The translations under genes and the position numbers were made by a program. Below are positions 48,759 through 62,472 of a stretch of DNA of 64,000 nt, piece by piece. The stretch covers positions 13,150,501-13,214,500 of the forward strand of contig NC_079378.1 of assembly GCF_021018895.1 (NCBI RefSeq). Direction: 5' to 3'. Every line of letters begins with the position of its first letter. Positions within the stretch are counted from its first letter, which is position 1. Source of the stretch: Seriola aureovittata (lineage: Eukaryota > Chordata > Actinopteri > Carangiformes > Carangidae). Under the pieces are notes generated by a model that did no database searches, was not told the DNA's origin, and saw nothing but the letters and a program-made list of their open reading frames with translations.

Positions 48759-51389
48759 TTTATCCCTGGTCCATTCCTGCCAATCCTAATAGGATAAATC
48801 TTCATTGTAGCCTCTGGTCACACCTTTTACCACCAAACCTGAGCGTTTTATTTAGGGTAAATTTGAAAACGGTTTTTCAGTGTAAAGTCGACAGAAACAG
48901 AAATCCTGCTTTCCTTCATGTTTGCTTCACATAATTCAAAAATTATGTGTTGTCAGGTTGAGTGCTTTTCCAGCCATTTGAGCTACTTTTTATTTTATTT
49001 GGTGGGTAAAAGGTTTCAGACAGCTTGTGATAATTTGCACTACTTTTTGTGGCAATTAGTTCAGTTTTCCTCAACAAAATGTTAGGACTGGGTCTCTCCT
49101 CTTCTCCAGTTAATATAGACATATCATCGAGACTGACAGGGCGCTGAGTCCATTAGTCTCAACCAAAGTGACAAAGCTGTCCTCATCGGCTCCATGATGA
49201 AAGACTTGAGCTTACGTCTCTTCATATCAGTCATATTATTCAGAACACTATTTTTCATTACTGTATTTGGATTTACGTAATTATACTAATAAGACCAGAG
49301 GCACGTCTGAAGACTCGTATTCAGCCACATAAGAGGAAGGCTCTGATATACACGTATAAAGGAACGAAAAGGGAAAGTTTTCAAAGAAGACCTGCCCAGA
49401 AATGGACTAATATGCAGCAAAAAAAAAACATCCTCCTCCATTTCAGTGAGACTAGTGCGCCGGTGCTGCAGGGCTGCACACAAAAGAAACACCCAAAAGT
49501 TACAATAAGTCTGAACGTCATTCATCCCAGAGAAAATTGCCAAAGATGTTCAATGTAGACAGTAAAATAAATATATACTGCGGAAGAATATACACAAATC
49601 ACGGTGCAAGGCATGAAGGGCAACGATACACATGTAAGTAACGCACTGATTTTTGTTGTCGTGATGCTCTAGTGCTGTTGACACTGTGAAAGCCCCCTGA
49701 CTCCTTCCTAAACAGACTGGTTTTATTTTTTGTCTGACTGACAGCAGCACTAACTAACCAGCCGGCGTCCAGAATCCTGCCCGGCTGGCCGACCTGTCTG
49801 GTTCGCTGTGAGCTGGGCTGACTTACTGGACTTTACTGACTGACTTGTTTCCTGGCTGGTAGAGTGGCTGTGTCAGAGTAGATTTATGTCGCCTGGCCTT
49901 GGTGATAACTCATTTCAGACACACTGAGCTCCCCACGGGGGAGCAATTAAAACCACTCACTGTGTTAACCTGAATTCAGTGGCAACACTCTGGAGAGGCT
50001 TTTGTTGACGTTTACGTCTCATTTTCCGCCCGTGCCTGATACTTTTATCCTCAGTCACTGAAAACAACAGTCCAATAACCTTAAAGTCAGAATTAACAAC
50101 CGATGACATATTTCCACCCTGAGCTATTTTTAAGATATGGTTCGTCATATTCAATACATTATTACTGTGGAAATCTGCTTTCAGTCGCAGTGTTCAGGAT
50201 CTAAAGTCATTGATTCAACACAAACGCTCTGAAAACCTGGCAAAATTAACATAATAATCCTTTCAGCTTCTACACTCACTTGATTTTCACTGACCTCTGT
50301 CATTGTCACTTGTTCATTTTGCTTCCACCTCATTATTCAAACGAGTTACGTTTTTTAAGGAAAAACCATAATTGCCCAAACTGCCTGGATCCTGTTCACA
50401 GGAAATGTGTTGTTTATTTTATCCAGTGGAGAACGTGGTGGTCAGGGTGGATGGTCGGCGTGCAACGTAGGGCTAAAAGCTAACGACTATTTGCAATGTT
50501 GATTAATCTGCTGATTGACGAATCTGCTGGGTTCAACTATGTTTTTCTGGTCTTTAAAAACACGTTGATCATTTGATTATAGGTGCGACGAGGAGGCGCT
50601 GGCTCCATCTGCCACTTATACAACTGTGGATTTTTGAGACCGAAAGCAAAACTTTTTGCTGATATTCAGACTTAACTTTTTGCAACTTGCCACGTATGCA
50701 GATGAACAATGTTTCCTCATTAAGGTGAAATCTAAATACAGGTGGTATTATGTTTCCTTCAAAATATATTTGCTGTCACAAAGTTATATATAACCATGAT
50801 TTCAAGGAGAGGGGGTTGTGGTATCCCAAAATAGAAATCCCTGATGTCATTATTGTCATCCTAAAAACCTACGTAAACTCTAAGAATTTGAGTTTGTCTC
50901 ACTAAATGCCTTATTTGAATATTGAAGATGAGCTGCAGGTGCTAAGATGTGCTCAGTGCATCTCCAAGCTACTTATCTTGGTTCAGCAGGTTCAAGTCTT
51001 CCACTCTCAAGGACAAAAAACACAAAGGACGGCGGCATTTAAGAGTGTGGTGTCTGAGAGACACTCAGTCGTGAGGAAACTGCAGCTGTAAAGACAAAAG
51101 AGGAACCCAGAGGTCTCATAAATCACTTTTTAAAAAATGCAGCGCTCACACCCACTTTCAACAACAACGACAACCACTTCCTTCAAGGCAACCGCACGCA
51201 CCAATAACAAGCGAAGAGGAGGATTCTTTAAAAGAAGAGTCGGACGTTTGTCTCATTTGCCAGATCGTCCACAGAGGGCGGAGCAAGGCACCAACAGTGA
51301 CAGGGTTAATGGTTTGAAACCTCACAAATAGTGCGTCAGGTGTTTGTCAAGAGCCCCAAATCTACTCTGACCGTGTTTTATTCTGGGTT

Positions 51390-51414
51390 AAAATAAATAA
51401 ATAAATAAATAAAA
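51390..51414. repeat. (AAAT)6 microsatellite
   Basis: Six AAAT units. Confidence 0.95.
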
Positions 51415-53377
51415 ACCGACAGATGTTTATGTTTACAAGGTTTGATTCCCTGTGACTGTCTCTCCCTGTCGCCTTTAATTACGGTTATGTGTTTAAGGCC
51501 ATACCAGTGGTTTGGTTTTCCATGGTCTTGCCTATTAATTACAATTCGCATATATTTTACATTACTGCAAACCATTTTCTAAAGCATTGCAAACATTCTG
51601 TACTTAGATTGATCTCCTGTCCTGGGAACAGACATTGGGTCCAAGTTGTTTTACTATTATACTGTTATGTTATCTTATGTTTTTGGTTCACATTATCATG
51701 GCGTGTTTTTGCAAGCAGGACCCTTTTTCAGAAATCTAAAATGTGAGAAGTGGCCGCGCAAACACTTTGCATTCTTGAACTTTGCTGGGAATCAAAACCA
51801 CATCTTGTAGACAAAACTCTTGCATTCACGATATTTATTGAAACATTTTCTGTTAACCAAAAACAAAATGACGCTAAAATCTCACTCACGAAAACTAGAC
51901 CATAATTTGTTTTTTATCAAAAGAACAAAACGTCCTGAAAAACACATGCAAGAAGAGTTTCTTCTAAAAGCTTGGCTTCACATCTTGAGTATTTCTGTAT
52001 AATGGTAAGTATTAACAAGTGTTTCTACAAATAAGCGACAGTTTAAGAATTGTGAGCCCTGTGTGGGTGTGGTTTCATCCGTTTTGATTGACAATATAAA
52101 AAGGTACAACAACCACACAACGGTCACCAGATTTTCATATGTTGCTAAATCCTGATCGATAGAAACGTAGCTCCATCCAGCTCAAACCAGAGCAAAGACA
52201 AAAACACAAATATAGAAATCTCTCCTGGAAAAATAAACAGAACTGTTCTAACTACAGCAGAAAGTGCTGTGCTCGTTTAGGACCCTAATAAGCCGATTGA
52301 GAAAACAGGTTTTATCGGGCTGTAAATGCAAGTTGAATTTCATAAATTGCTCAAGAAAAAAACTGTTAAAACCTGGGTCTGTTTCTACGTAGATGATGGT
52401 AGCTCGAGGTTGTATGCCCAGTTTAAAAGCAGCCACGTCCTTTAATGATATACAAAAGTGTCATTTGGAAACAACAGGTTGTCTGGGGCTTTTAAAAGTC
52501 ATTACTCAGCTGATGTGAACGATTACCGTCCGCTGCAGTCAAGCAGGCCTGTAATTGTTCGTGTATGGAGCCCCGAGGATGTGACTGATTGGATGTCATT
52601 AAGTCAAACGTGCGTCAACGGACGTGAAGAAAGTGTGTTACAGTCAAATTCCCTTACTCAACCCTACACTTTCTCCTCAGAGGGTGGCTAATGGCTCAGG
52701 AGGTCCAGGTGGCAATTTAGGCCTCTGAAGTTTTAAATGCTTCCTACTGTAAGACACAAGTACAAACACACACATACACGCACTCAATTCAGCGCTTGCT
52801 AAGAAATACAAACGGGACTGACATTGCAAAATGAACACCAAAAAGATGTTTGTCAACTCGTTGCATTATACCTAAGTGTCTGTGACCTCCATTTGCTTTG
52901 AAACGATTAAGTGCTGAGATTAAAGCATTTAAATAAGGCAAGAAAACTGTGAACATAATGTTTTCCTTCATGTAGCAGCTTCGAGTTTGTGAATAAATGT
53001 GTTCTTATTCCACCAAAAGACAGATTGATAGAGAAAGGGTTCATAAATTAGGACGAGGTCTTTTGATTCGATAGGTTTCCTAGCAGCAGGATGTCGGAAA
53101 GATAATTTTATCTCGATAACTGGTGGAAATTATACTGTAATTTTCTTAAATAACCTGCACCGTGCGGGCTCCGTGTGCCTCGGGGTGTTCAGACATACAG
53201 TGCATGCCAGACGAAATCCCAGCGCAGCCATTTGCCTCAGTTGGTATCAAGAGCAGTTACGTGAATTTCAGGCAGATTGCGGCAACAGATTTTGTGCTGT
53301 GCTGCGTTCACGTGCTGTGGTGTGTGAAAGTTTCTCACAGTCCGACCTAAAAAAGCTTCCACTTACAACACAGACTC

Positions 53378-53438
53378 CTGTAGACCATGAAACCAATTGC
53401 AAGTCTTGGTGCCTTGCAGTCGGTTTCATGGTCTACAG
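53378..53438. other. 26-bp hairpin with 9-nt loop
   Basis: The arms 53378-53403 and 53413-53438 pair at 24 Watson-Crick positions plus one G-T wobble and one A-C mismatch. The outer 17 pairs are perfect (arm CTGTAGACCATGAAACC). Size and near-perfect pairing resemble a microRNA precursor or a very short foldback element. I do not recognise a known microRNA. Confidence 0.85.
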
Positions 53439-54234
53439 ATGATCATCAGATTATCCCGATAAATCAAATACATTAATAAACAAACTTTTTGGGGGCATTT
53501 TGGATCAATTTGCAGTAAGATTCATTTTATTGAGAAATAATATCGCATGCCATTTTGGCAAATAAACTCTCTAATTTACTAGAATTACTAAAATGCATCT
53601 AAATACATCTTAAATCACTGTGAACCACTTATCACAGACTTTTTTCCCATGTCAACAAACTGTTGACTGGCTGTTTTCTTCTGTCTTGCTCAGGGGCAGA
53701 GCCCTTTCCACCCCTTGTTTGTGTAGTAGTGCTGATGCTGTTTGAAAAGCTCAGTAAAACTAAGCCGAGCTGGGAGGTGTTGGGGCTGTGTGTGGAAGCA
53801 TTTGTGATGTTCGGGCGCGGTCATGTTTGTGGGTTTATCTCTCGTGTTTGTGCCTCTCTGAGCGGGAATCAAAAACATGTTCAAAGACAACTGACTTCTG
53901 CAGGGTTTTACAATGCCGGGATTCCATGAGACTGTTTTATGGCTGAACTTTACAACATGAACACAACACAACAAAGAGCTAAGGGTCTTTCTGTATATGA
54001 ACCAACCAAATACAACAAATCCTTTCTGTCTGTAAGTTGCACCACTGGCTGTATGTGTTCCTTATGAATTACAACATTACGCAGCTTTTAAATTAGAGTC
54101 AACAGTCACGCTAGTGCCTCTGCGACTAATTAGGCCTCTACAGCCACAGTGCTTTGAGCTAAATGCTAACATCAGCCAGCTAGCATGCTCACAATGACAT
54201 TGTTATGTTTTTGATTCATATGTTTTTTTCATTC

Positions 54235-54740
54235 TGTGATGACCCCTGGGGTCTTCGTCGGGGTTGTGAGATTGTGAGATTTGGTTTGGTTATGTCTTGG
54301 TTTAAGCCTTACGTTTGGTTCTGCACTCACACACACACACACACACACCACACACTACTGATTTTTACTGATTTCCACACCTCATACTTGGAACATTCAA
54401 TTTGGTCTCCTACTTTGGTTTAATAAAAAAATATTCTTTATTGATCTTAACCATGGTATGTCTCCCTTTTGCTGTGGCCACTGGAGCCAAGGTCATAACA
54501 AATGGGGGCTCGTCCACTTCGGTTGTTTTGTTCGTGCCCTGGGTGGCAGCAGGCACATGGTGCTGATTGCACATGCTGATTGGGTGATTTGGTCCAGCTG
54601 CGTGCTGGTTTGGCCGCGTGCTGTGTTTTCCAGAGCAGCTCTGGTTTTGCTCTGGATTTGGGAGATGCACCATGTTTTGTTTGTTCTCCTCTGATGAACT
54701 TGGTTGGGGTACCACACTGGAAGATAACAAGATCAAGAGG
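54235..54740 (+). mobile_element. LTR retroelement remnant: one LTR, primer-binding site and partial leader
   Basis: The LTR spans 54235-54500 (266 bp). It starts with TGTGATGACC and ends with GGTCATAACA, which are inverted repeats at 9 of 10 positions and give the canonical TG...CA ends. AATAAA at 54422-54427 fits the LTR polyadenylation signal, although a (CA)n tract has grown at 54329-54350. Two bases after the LTR comes TGGGGGCTCGTCC, the first 13 bases of a tRNA-Pro-type primer-binding site. The leader can be followed to about 54740, where AT-rich sequence begins. No gag or pol and no second LTR are seen, so the element is truncated. Confidence 0.75.
54503..54515 (+). other. tRNA-Pro-like primer-binding site
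   Basis: TGGGGGCTCGTCC equals the complement of the 3' end of tRNA-Pro over 13 bases, at the expected 2-base distance from the LTR end. The following five bases differ from the usual site. Confidence 0.75.
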
Positions 54741-55319
54741 CAGATAAATACATTTTTTTATACAATTTTGCATATATATATATATATATATATATATTGT
54801 GTGTGTGGATTTTATATATGTAATTATGAACTGATGTTGTAAATGCAGTTTTGACAAGGGCGACTTAGGAAATATATGTGACAAAATACAGTATGTGATC
54901 AGTTTCAAGTAAATCAAAATGCACTGTCTGCACACACAGTACAGACAAAGGTGCTTATTCAGACTGGAAATAACACAAAGGATAATTAGTTTAATTAACT
55001 GTAGACTGCAGCAAATGTTTTTCATTAGTTTGCACTAAAAGCTGGAAGTGTTATTATATTAAAGAGTGAAATGTCCCTTTAAGCCCCAGAGAGTCTCTGT
55101 GGCCACGAGAAGCACAATGGAAAATAATAAAAGAATGTAAAGAAAAAAACAAAAGACAAGAATAAGGCTGTCATCACCCGCTGTTCATCCTTCATCAGTG
55201 AAATATGTAATTATGAGTCCGGAAGAGCAGCCCTCCTCCTCCTGTTTATGTGTATCCTCTTTCCTGAGTGAATGTATGTCTGTTTGTTTTCTCAGCCGCC
55301 TTAAAGTCTCTCTCCCTGT

Positions 55320-55333
55320 CACACACACACACT

Positions 55334-55364
<31 letters not shown>

Positions 55365-55395
55365 ACACACACACACACTCACACACACACACACA

Positions 55396-55442
<47 letters not shown>
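55320..55442. repeat. (CA)n/(CACT) microsatellite
   Basis: CA tract regularly interrupted by CACT, with one CATA. Confidence 0.97.
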
Positions 55443-55446
<4 letters not shown>

Positions 55447-55714
55447 CTGCATAAGTGCATTGTCACTGGGACTTCTTTTGGTAGAAAAAAAAATGTTGCA
55501 TTAATTAAATCTCACAACCATGACCAGCTCTATGTCCCTATGTCTCTCCCACAATAATCAAAATCCACTTTTTATTTTTCCATCCCACATTTAACAACAA
55601 TCTGCTGTAACTGTGAAAACAGACCAGGCGGGATTTTTTCTGGAAATGTGGGAAACCTCACAAATAACTATTTTTAGCCACATTGCTGATGTGGCTTTAG
55701 AGGTGGCATTGTCG

Positions 55715-55835
55715 AGCTGTTTGTCCCACAATTTTGGTCCAGACTGAAATATCTCAGCAGCTATTAAAGGGATTGCCATACATTTTGGCACAGATATCCA
55801 TGGTAACCAGAGGATGCATACCTACTTCTGAGTTT
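55715..55835 (+). repeat. Dispersed repeat (same family as 35.1-35.5 kb, opposite orientation)
   Basis: TTTTGGTCCAGACTGAAATA, TCTCAGCAGCTATTAAAGGG and GATTGCCATACATTTTGGCA match the family in reverse sense to the copy at 35.1-35.5 kb. Confidence 0.65.
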
Positions 55836-57029
55836 TCCTATAGAAACACAGGCAGATCAAACTTATTTCTGTGGGTTTTCTTTGTGTGATCATCTGGCTG
55901 AAATCCAGTTACAATAAACCAGCCAGACCACAACTGGAAGTGTCCAGGCTGATTTAACCACATTGTGACCACAGTGACAACGACCACACATGTGATTTTC
56001 CACATCCAGATTTTAATACCAGGTGTAAATGTGGTCCATGTCTTGTTACCAGTGTTGTCACTTTTTGTTGAATCTTGAATTTGTTGAATGAATAAAGAGG
56101 CATTGGATATTTACATAACACCTGCCTCTGGATAACAAAAGGCCAACTCACTTGGATAGATGAAGAACAATGTCGCATATTGTGTCTCTGAACAGGGCTG
56201 TAGACTTGTAGACCTGTAAACCACACACTGGCTCATCCAGCTCTTTCAACCTGATGGGAAACTCTGTGAAAACATGTTTGTTTGCCTCTTTGCCAAACAA
56301 ACAGTTAACAGTTGCCATTGTTAAATACAAAGGCTTCAAATCAACATTTTGTTTACACGCCCTCAGTAAGTCAAACATGTTGTAGCAGAGTCACGTGTGT
56401 TCCAGGATCCAGCAGATAAAGATTTCCCCGAGAGTCCGATCTCCTGCCGGCAGCCAATGGAGTCAAGAAACTGACCCACGAAAAAGAGCATGCACCTCTT
56501 TAGACTCTTGTTTTGTCATTTGCCCTCCGATTAACTTTTACTTTAACTTATCAAATCAAACCACGTGTGAATCTGCGATGCAGATGAAGAAAGGTAGAGT
56601 TGTTTTTTTCTAACATTGCAGTTACATGTATGTTTTATGTTTATCAGGCAGCAAGTACAGAGCATTGTTTCTCTACAGGGAGGAGAGACCCAGAGACCCC
56701 CCCTACCTCTCCCCTCTTGACACCAGAGATCTCAGGAGGAGGTTAATTAAAACAAACTGGCAGCGCTGTCGTAGATGTAGGTGAAACGTGAAACAACTGG
56801 AGCCTCAGTGTCTCTCAAACTAAAACAAGTTCTGCACCAGTAAGCTCATATCCACAACTATGTGAATACATTTGCAAATGTTTTGACATTTTGGTGATAT
56901 ATACTAATTTGCTTTGTTGCTCAAAAGTTTTTAAAAAAATGCACGCACCAGCATCTCTAAGGTGCTCTTATCAACATCATGTATTATAACTAGTTTGTTT
57001 AATCCATACGCAAACAGAAAATACAGCAT

Positions 57030-57720
57030 TAGTTTTTTGTATGGATTAAAGAAGCGGAGCCAGGCTAGCTGTTTCCCCTGTTTCCAGCCTTTATGCTAAG
57101 CTAAGCTAACAACTGTCTGGTTCTAGCCAGTGATATTGATGTAGAACAAATTAATCTCCACTGCTATAGCTCTTTAAACCTGCATTTGTTTAATTTCTTG
57201 ATCCCACACAGAGCTTAAAGAACAAGCTGTAAACACAACAGTGACATTTTTTCACCTTTTTAAGTCGATGTATCAAACTTGTTAGCAAATTGTTGCTTAT
57301 TTACACATCGAGCAGATACAGAACAGCATTAGCATTCATTTGTAGTTGTGTTTGTGTTCACCTAATGAACGCATGTCCAATATTAACACAGTCTCCACCA
57401 GCTCCTGAGGGAAATATCTGGCTCTTCGGCTGCTAAATGCTCCACTGTGTTTACCGGCTAGTCTCAAACTGTGTGTGTTTGCTGTTTGGTGCTGAGCAGG
57501 TTGTGTACAAAGTAAAGTAGTGGGCCGGAAAAACCGAGAAAGATGTTTCAGAGATTTTTGAAAGATGTTAATCTGCTCCATGGAGCTGGGGGAACAGAGT
57601 CGGGTGATAATTTTATGTGGGTTTATCACTATGAGAGACTTGAGAGTGTGAATCCTCGAGGGCAGATGAGATCGTTAAGGACCAGACACCGATCGTCGCG
57701 CCCTGACAATCATACAAAGC
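57030..57720 (+). repeat. Dispersed repeat, longer copy
   Basis: Contains GAGCCAGGCTAGCTGTTTCC, CCAGCCTTTATGCTAAGCTA, TTGCTTATTTACACATCGAG and TATGTGGGTTTATCACTATG. The last two phrases recur near 63.55 and 63.89 kb with the same order and spacing scale, so the two loci share a family. Confidence 0.6.
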
Positions 57721-59861
57721 TCATCTCTGAAAACCCTTTCACAGAACAGCATTTACAAACACATTCGCTGTGGAAGTGAAGAGAGAAAAGGATGTGTGTT
57801 TTTTTTAATTTGTATTTGTATTGTGTTTGTGCCAGTGATGACTCTCCTCCCTCTGTTTGTTTGCCTTTGTTTTGCTTTCATCTACAAACCTCCAGAACAA
57901 GACAAGGACCAGCTGGAGGGCCAGAGAAAGTGAAGCTGTGCTCTCACCCAGAGGTCAGAGGTCAGCCATGAGTTAAAGTTTGTTTCATAGAGGATGCAAT
58001 TAAAAAAATTTAAGGCAAAAAAGACAGAAGAAACTTTAGAATTGTAAACTAAGAGATAAAACCAGTTTGTTTCCATTGCTTCTGAGCCATAAGGACAACA
58101 CATGCAGAATATGGCATTCATAAAAACACTTATTCCCATTGTTTTCTATGCATTACCCTATTCTGGCCCCTTAATACATTATGTGTATACAATATGGGTT
58201 TACTCTCTTTATCCTCAGACAAATTGGCGTTCAGTACAGCACTTGTTTGCAGAGGTCAAAACCTTTGGGATTTTAACAAAACAATGATTACTTTGTGAGC
58301 ATGAAAAAAACTATAATTCCCATGAAAAAAAACTACAAGCGTGGCAGCATAGATATTTCTACAGCTTTCACTCCTCTCTGTCCTGCTGGGTTGCTAAGCC
58401 CACACACTGGTGACATCAACAGCCATGGGTTCATTGCAAGTTGAGGTGCTTTACCGCCTCAAGGTCCGACACTGTCTTATCCAAGCAATGATGCACATCA
58501 TTGCCCCAGACAAGCAGCGGTTTTTATCTGCGAATGTGATCAGTCAGACTGGATTCCACATCCAAACATGAGTTTCTGAAACGAGCCATGAGCTGCAGGC
58601 ACCTGTCTGTCTCCGAGGCTGTGGCGAGCGCTGTGGGGGTGAGACAGTCTGGCGAGAGCCCCGGTGACCGGGAGGCTCAAACTGTGACCGACGTCTGCCC
58701 ACACAGCTATGGGTCAGTCTACACAGAGACAGACAGGGAGACGACGACTGGGGTCTCCTCCAGAGGACGTTAATGATCCAGACAGAAAGAAACAGGGCAG
58801 AGACAAATAGAGACGAACGAACTGTTGAAAGCACCAGAGTTTATTTTTTCCAAATGTTCTCCATCTGATCAACAGTTTCCACCAAAACATACATGACCAG
58901 TTCTCTCCCTGCAGCTTTTCGTTCAATAAAAACATAACATTTTCATCTGGTTTTAGCAGCGTTGGTCTTAATTCAGGTGACACTTAAGCTGTCATGCTGA
59001 GTGGAAATTAAAAAGACTTGATCCACAAAAGGGGGAACAACTGCCTAAGAAGAACCTCTTGCACTGAACCAAAAGTAAATGAGCACAACATTCGAGATAT
59101 TCTGAAAATATAAAGGAGCCAGTGCGATCACACTGTAATGTGCTGATTTAACCTTTCCACCTGCACTAAGCTCCATCCTGATTATCACTTGTTTCAGAAA
59201 ACTAAAATGTGTCGTGATGCATCCATCGTGTTTCAAAAAACTATTGTCTTAAAGCTGCAGAGTTTTTATGCACACAGCGTCATAAACTCGTACCTGACAA
59301 TAACGACAAGTGTTTGCCAGACGCTTTACTGCCAAGGTGAGTTTAACAGCCTACATACAGGAAAGCAATGGGGGAAATTTCTGAAAAAGTGTGAAACATG
59401 TCTTTCACATAGTCCACTCCATTGCGTACTGTAGCTAAAATTAGACGCTTTTTGGCCGGTGTCGACATTTATAAACTCATAACTCACAATAGAAAAGAAC
59501 AGAACAGGTAAGTTCCTTCTCGCTCTTTCTCGGTATGGAAACTGAGGCAGACAGAGGCCTTTCTGTCTGAGCTGTAAGGGAGGAAACACAGGCGTCATGC
59601 AGCGCCGGGACATCCTGACAGGCCGGCAGCCGCTCTGACCAATTAAAAGGTGAGAGGAGAGGAAGAGCAGGATGTCAGGAGCCGAGCGGAGAGCTGCCTG
59701 GACTCCCCCGAAAGACTGGGCTCACTGTAATACTCAAACTCACTGTTTCACTTGTTTCTATTGGAGCTTATTTTAAAATTGAAGGCAGGGGAGCTGGGAT
59801 TGATTCGTTTCAATTTTCTGAGTTAATCTGCTTCACAGCAAAGAGGTCTGTTCTTTTATGA

Positions 59862-59864
<3 letters not shown>

Positions 59865-59913
<49 letters not shown>
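59865..59913. repeat. (GT)n microsatellite
   Basis: Pure GT tract. Confidence 0.97.
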
Positions 59914-59914
<1 letters not shown>

Positions 59915-60024
59915 ATATTTTTATTTCTATTTTGAAGATTAACCGGGTATTCAAACATCAGACTACTGCACACTGGTTTTATCAATACAGAAAAAACTAG
60001 AAGGGCACCTCACAGAACACAGAT

Positions 60025-60240
60025 GTCCGCCAAGGCCAATGCCAAAAAACATGTCAAACAACTTCAGAGAAAAAAATGCTAATTCATAGTAAATGATCTG
60101 GATCAGCCCCAAAGTTTAATGGTTTCGTCCCTGACCAATGCTCCATCCTTCCACCAAATTTGGTGCAAATCGGCTCAGTATTTTCTGTGTAATCCTGCAG
60201 ACAAACAGACACGAGTGAAAACATAACCTCCTTGGCAGAG
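60025..60240. mobile_element. Small MITE-like element
   Basis: The left end GTCCGCCAAGG and the right end CCTTGGCAGAG are inverted repeats at 9 of 11 positions, about 215 bp apart. The inside (ACCAAATTTGGTGCAAATCG, TTTCTGTGTAATCCTGCAGA) is a phrase common in fish repeats. Target site duplications were not identified. Confidence 0.55.
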
Positions 60241-62448
60241 CTAAAGTTCGTACTAAAGTCAGTCAAAATTGCATCATTAACCTCCCATATGATCAAAACA
60301 GAGCAAAAAAAGCACATGGCACTCATATAAAGCATGTGAAACTTTATTCCAAGAGTTACTCTCATTTTCCATTTGGCTAATATATTGCAATAATCGTATT
60401 GTTTTAGTTCAGTGTAACCCAGTCAGAGGAGAAGCATAAAAGAGTTGAAAAAACTATGAAAATAGTGGAGTTGTTTTTGAATGTCTGTTTTTGCTGATTG
60501 TCCAGAACATCGTAAAAAAAAAAAAAAAAACCTGCAGATAATGTGACTCAGCAGCAGAGGAGGAAGAGGAGCAGAAAAAAGAGGGTCAGAGCTGATGTAA
60601 AATGAAACACTTCATCAAAACGACGGTGGCCTCAAGGCAAACTCGCCACATTTAGGGCGTGTTTATGAAAGTGTTATTTATTGCCTTGTAAATGTGATGC
60701 TTTGCAGTTTGAGACAAGATAGATCAAACCCACCTCCAGATCTTTAAATATCTTGAAAGAAAAACACGTTTTGCTTGGTGTTTGACTGTGGCATATCCCC
60801 ACTGTTCGCCCTGAGCTCTTACAGCAGCTTATTCTAAAGTCTCAGGCCCGTGGAAGAAATTTTTGTAGTTTTTGGCATCTTTATTATCAACATTTTATCC
60901 GTCAGCTTTGTTGCTGCATGGGCTCTCCCTTGTCCAGGTCATCTGGCAGCACTGGTAACTGTTGGGATGGCTGGCCTCAGACCAGGCGTAAAAAACTGTG
61001 GCATGCAGTGGTACTTCAGCACTTCAGATGAATATCAAACAGTTTAGGAGGGTGATCATTTTTTATAGATAGATGGCAGCTAGGCTGATGTTTCCTCCAG
61101 GACTGACAGTTGTTAACAAGACAAAAAAAAAAACAGCAGTTTCAATTAATTAAATGACAGTGCTCAGCAGTGAGAGACGTCAGAGCTACATGGGTTTTTG
61201 TTTTTTTTTGTGTCTATTTCTGTCACAACCACACCTGTAAACTTCTGCTGTATTTTGTTCACACTGAGGTTGAAGGGAGTCTGTCTAATGGCGGGCATAT
61301 TACACTTACTTAATAAGAGTATAGCTATCAGCTGCCTGTTTACGGCATTGTAAGTTGTATAACAGACAAAAAGATAATCAAAAGTCAAAATTTAAATGAA
61401 TATTTATAAATTAATATCATAAAATGTGGTCAGGACATCCAGAAGTTAAAGTCAGATATTAATTTTAACACCGCCATAGAAACATGACAAGAGTTCTTTG
61501 GGATGTCAAAAACATTTATGGATATGCATAATCACACATGACTAACCAGGTTTGTTATATTCTATATCATATCGTGAATATGATTACAGCAGGAGTAGAT
61601 TCATAACAGAGTCACTGATGTGCATGTAAAGGTATAATTAACATACATGTTGTTTGGATCATACTAAGCAGACGGCATCCCTGGCAGAGAAGTGAATTAT
61701 GCTGAAGGAAGAACAATGTAAAAACAAAGTCGGTTTTCAGCAGTAATCATTTGTATTTGTATTTTAATCTTCTTTCTTTAGCTGTCTTCTATGGCAGTCA
61801 GCGGACTTCAAACAGTGTGGTGCTGTGAAGTCTGGCAGGTCCGGCAGTAATCTCAGTGTTGATGGTTTGGGTTTTTTAGAAAGGGGAGACAGCAGAGAGG
61901 CTCACGGTCGTCTTTTGATGAGGCCAGATGAGACCTTCACCCACATTCCTGGTCAGTCTCCTGGGCTGCAGCTCGCCACATTACTGCCTGCTGTCCAAAC
62001 AAACAAGGCCAGTCATATAGGGCCTCCTAGGCTGTGCCAAGCCAAGCCGGGACAAACCGCCCACCTCTGACGGTCCTAAAATATAGACTCTCCATTTTTA
62101 ACTCCAGGAACAAGAAGCTTTTTCATTCTCTTAAAAACAAAGTCGTTCCACATGTTGTGGCACAAGCTGTTGTTGTCGGTGTCCAGACGTCACCAACCTG
62201 TGAATCAATGTGTGTTCCTGAAAGACATGAAATAAATGTGGCCAGTCTCTCCTTGAAATTTTGTAGAATCTTGTAAGAATAAATTGACTGTTTGCTAAAA
62301 ACCTCCACCAAGTACAATAAGCAATACTTCCCAGAACCCAAAAACCAACCAGGAAACAAAAAGACTAGAGCAAGACTGTAAGGAATAGATTAAACAACTT
62401 GTTTTTCTGCTCTAACATAAGATACAATGGTTACCATTTTCTAGCAAC

Positions 62449-62472
62449 TACATTACATTACATTACATTACA
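62449..62472. repeat. (CATTA)n microsatellite
   Basis: Four to five pentamer units. Confidence 0.9.

Noticed and set aside
54447..55025. 192-codon minus-strand frame
   Set aside because: It lies antisense to the LTR element's end and leader and runs through a TA repeat; no domain was seen.
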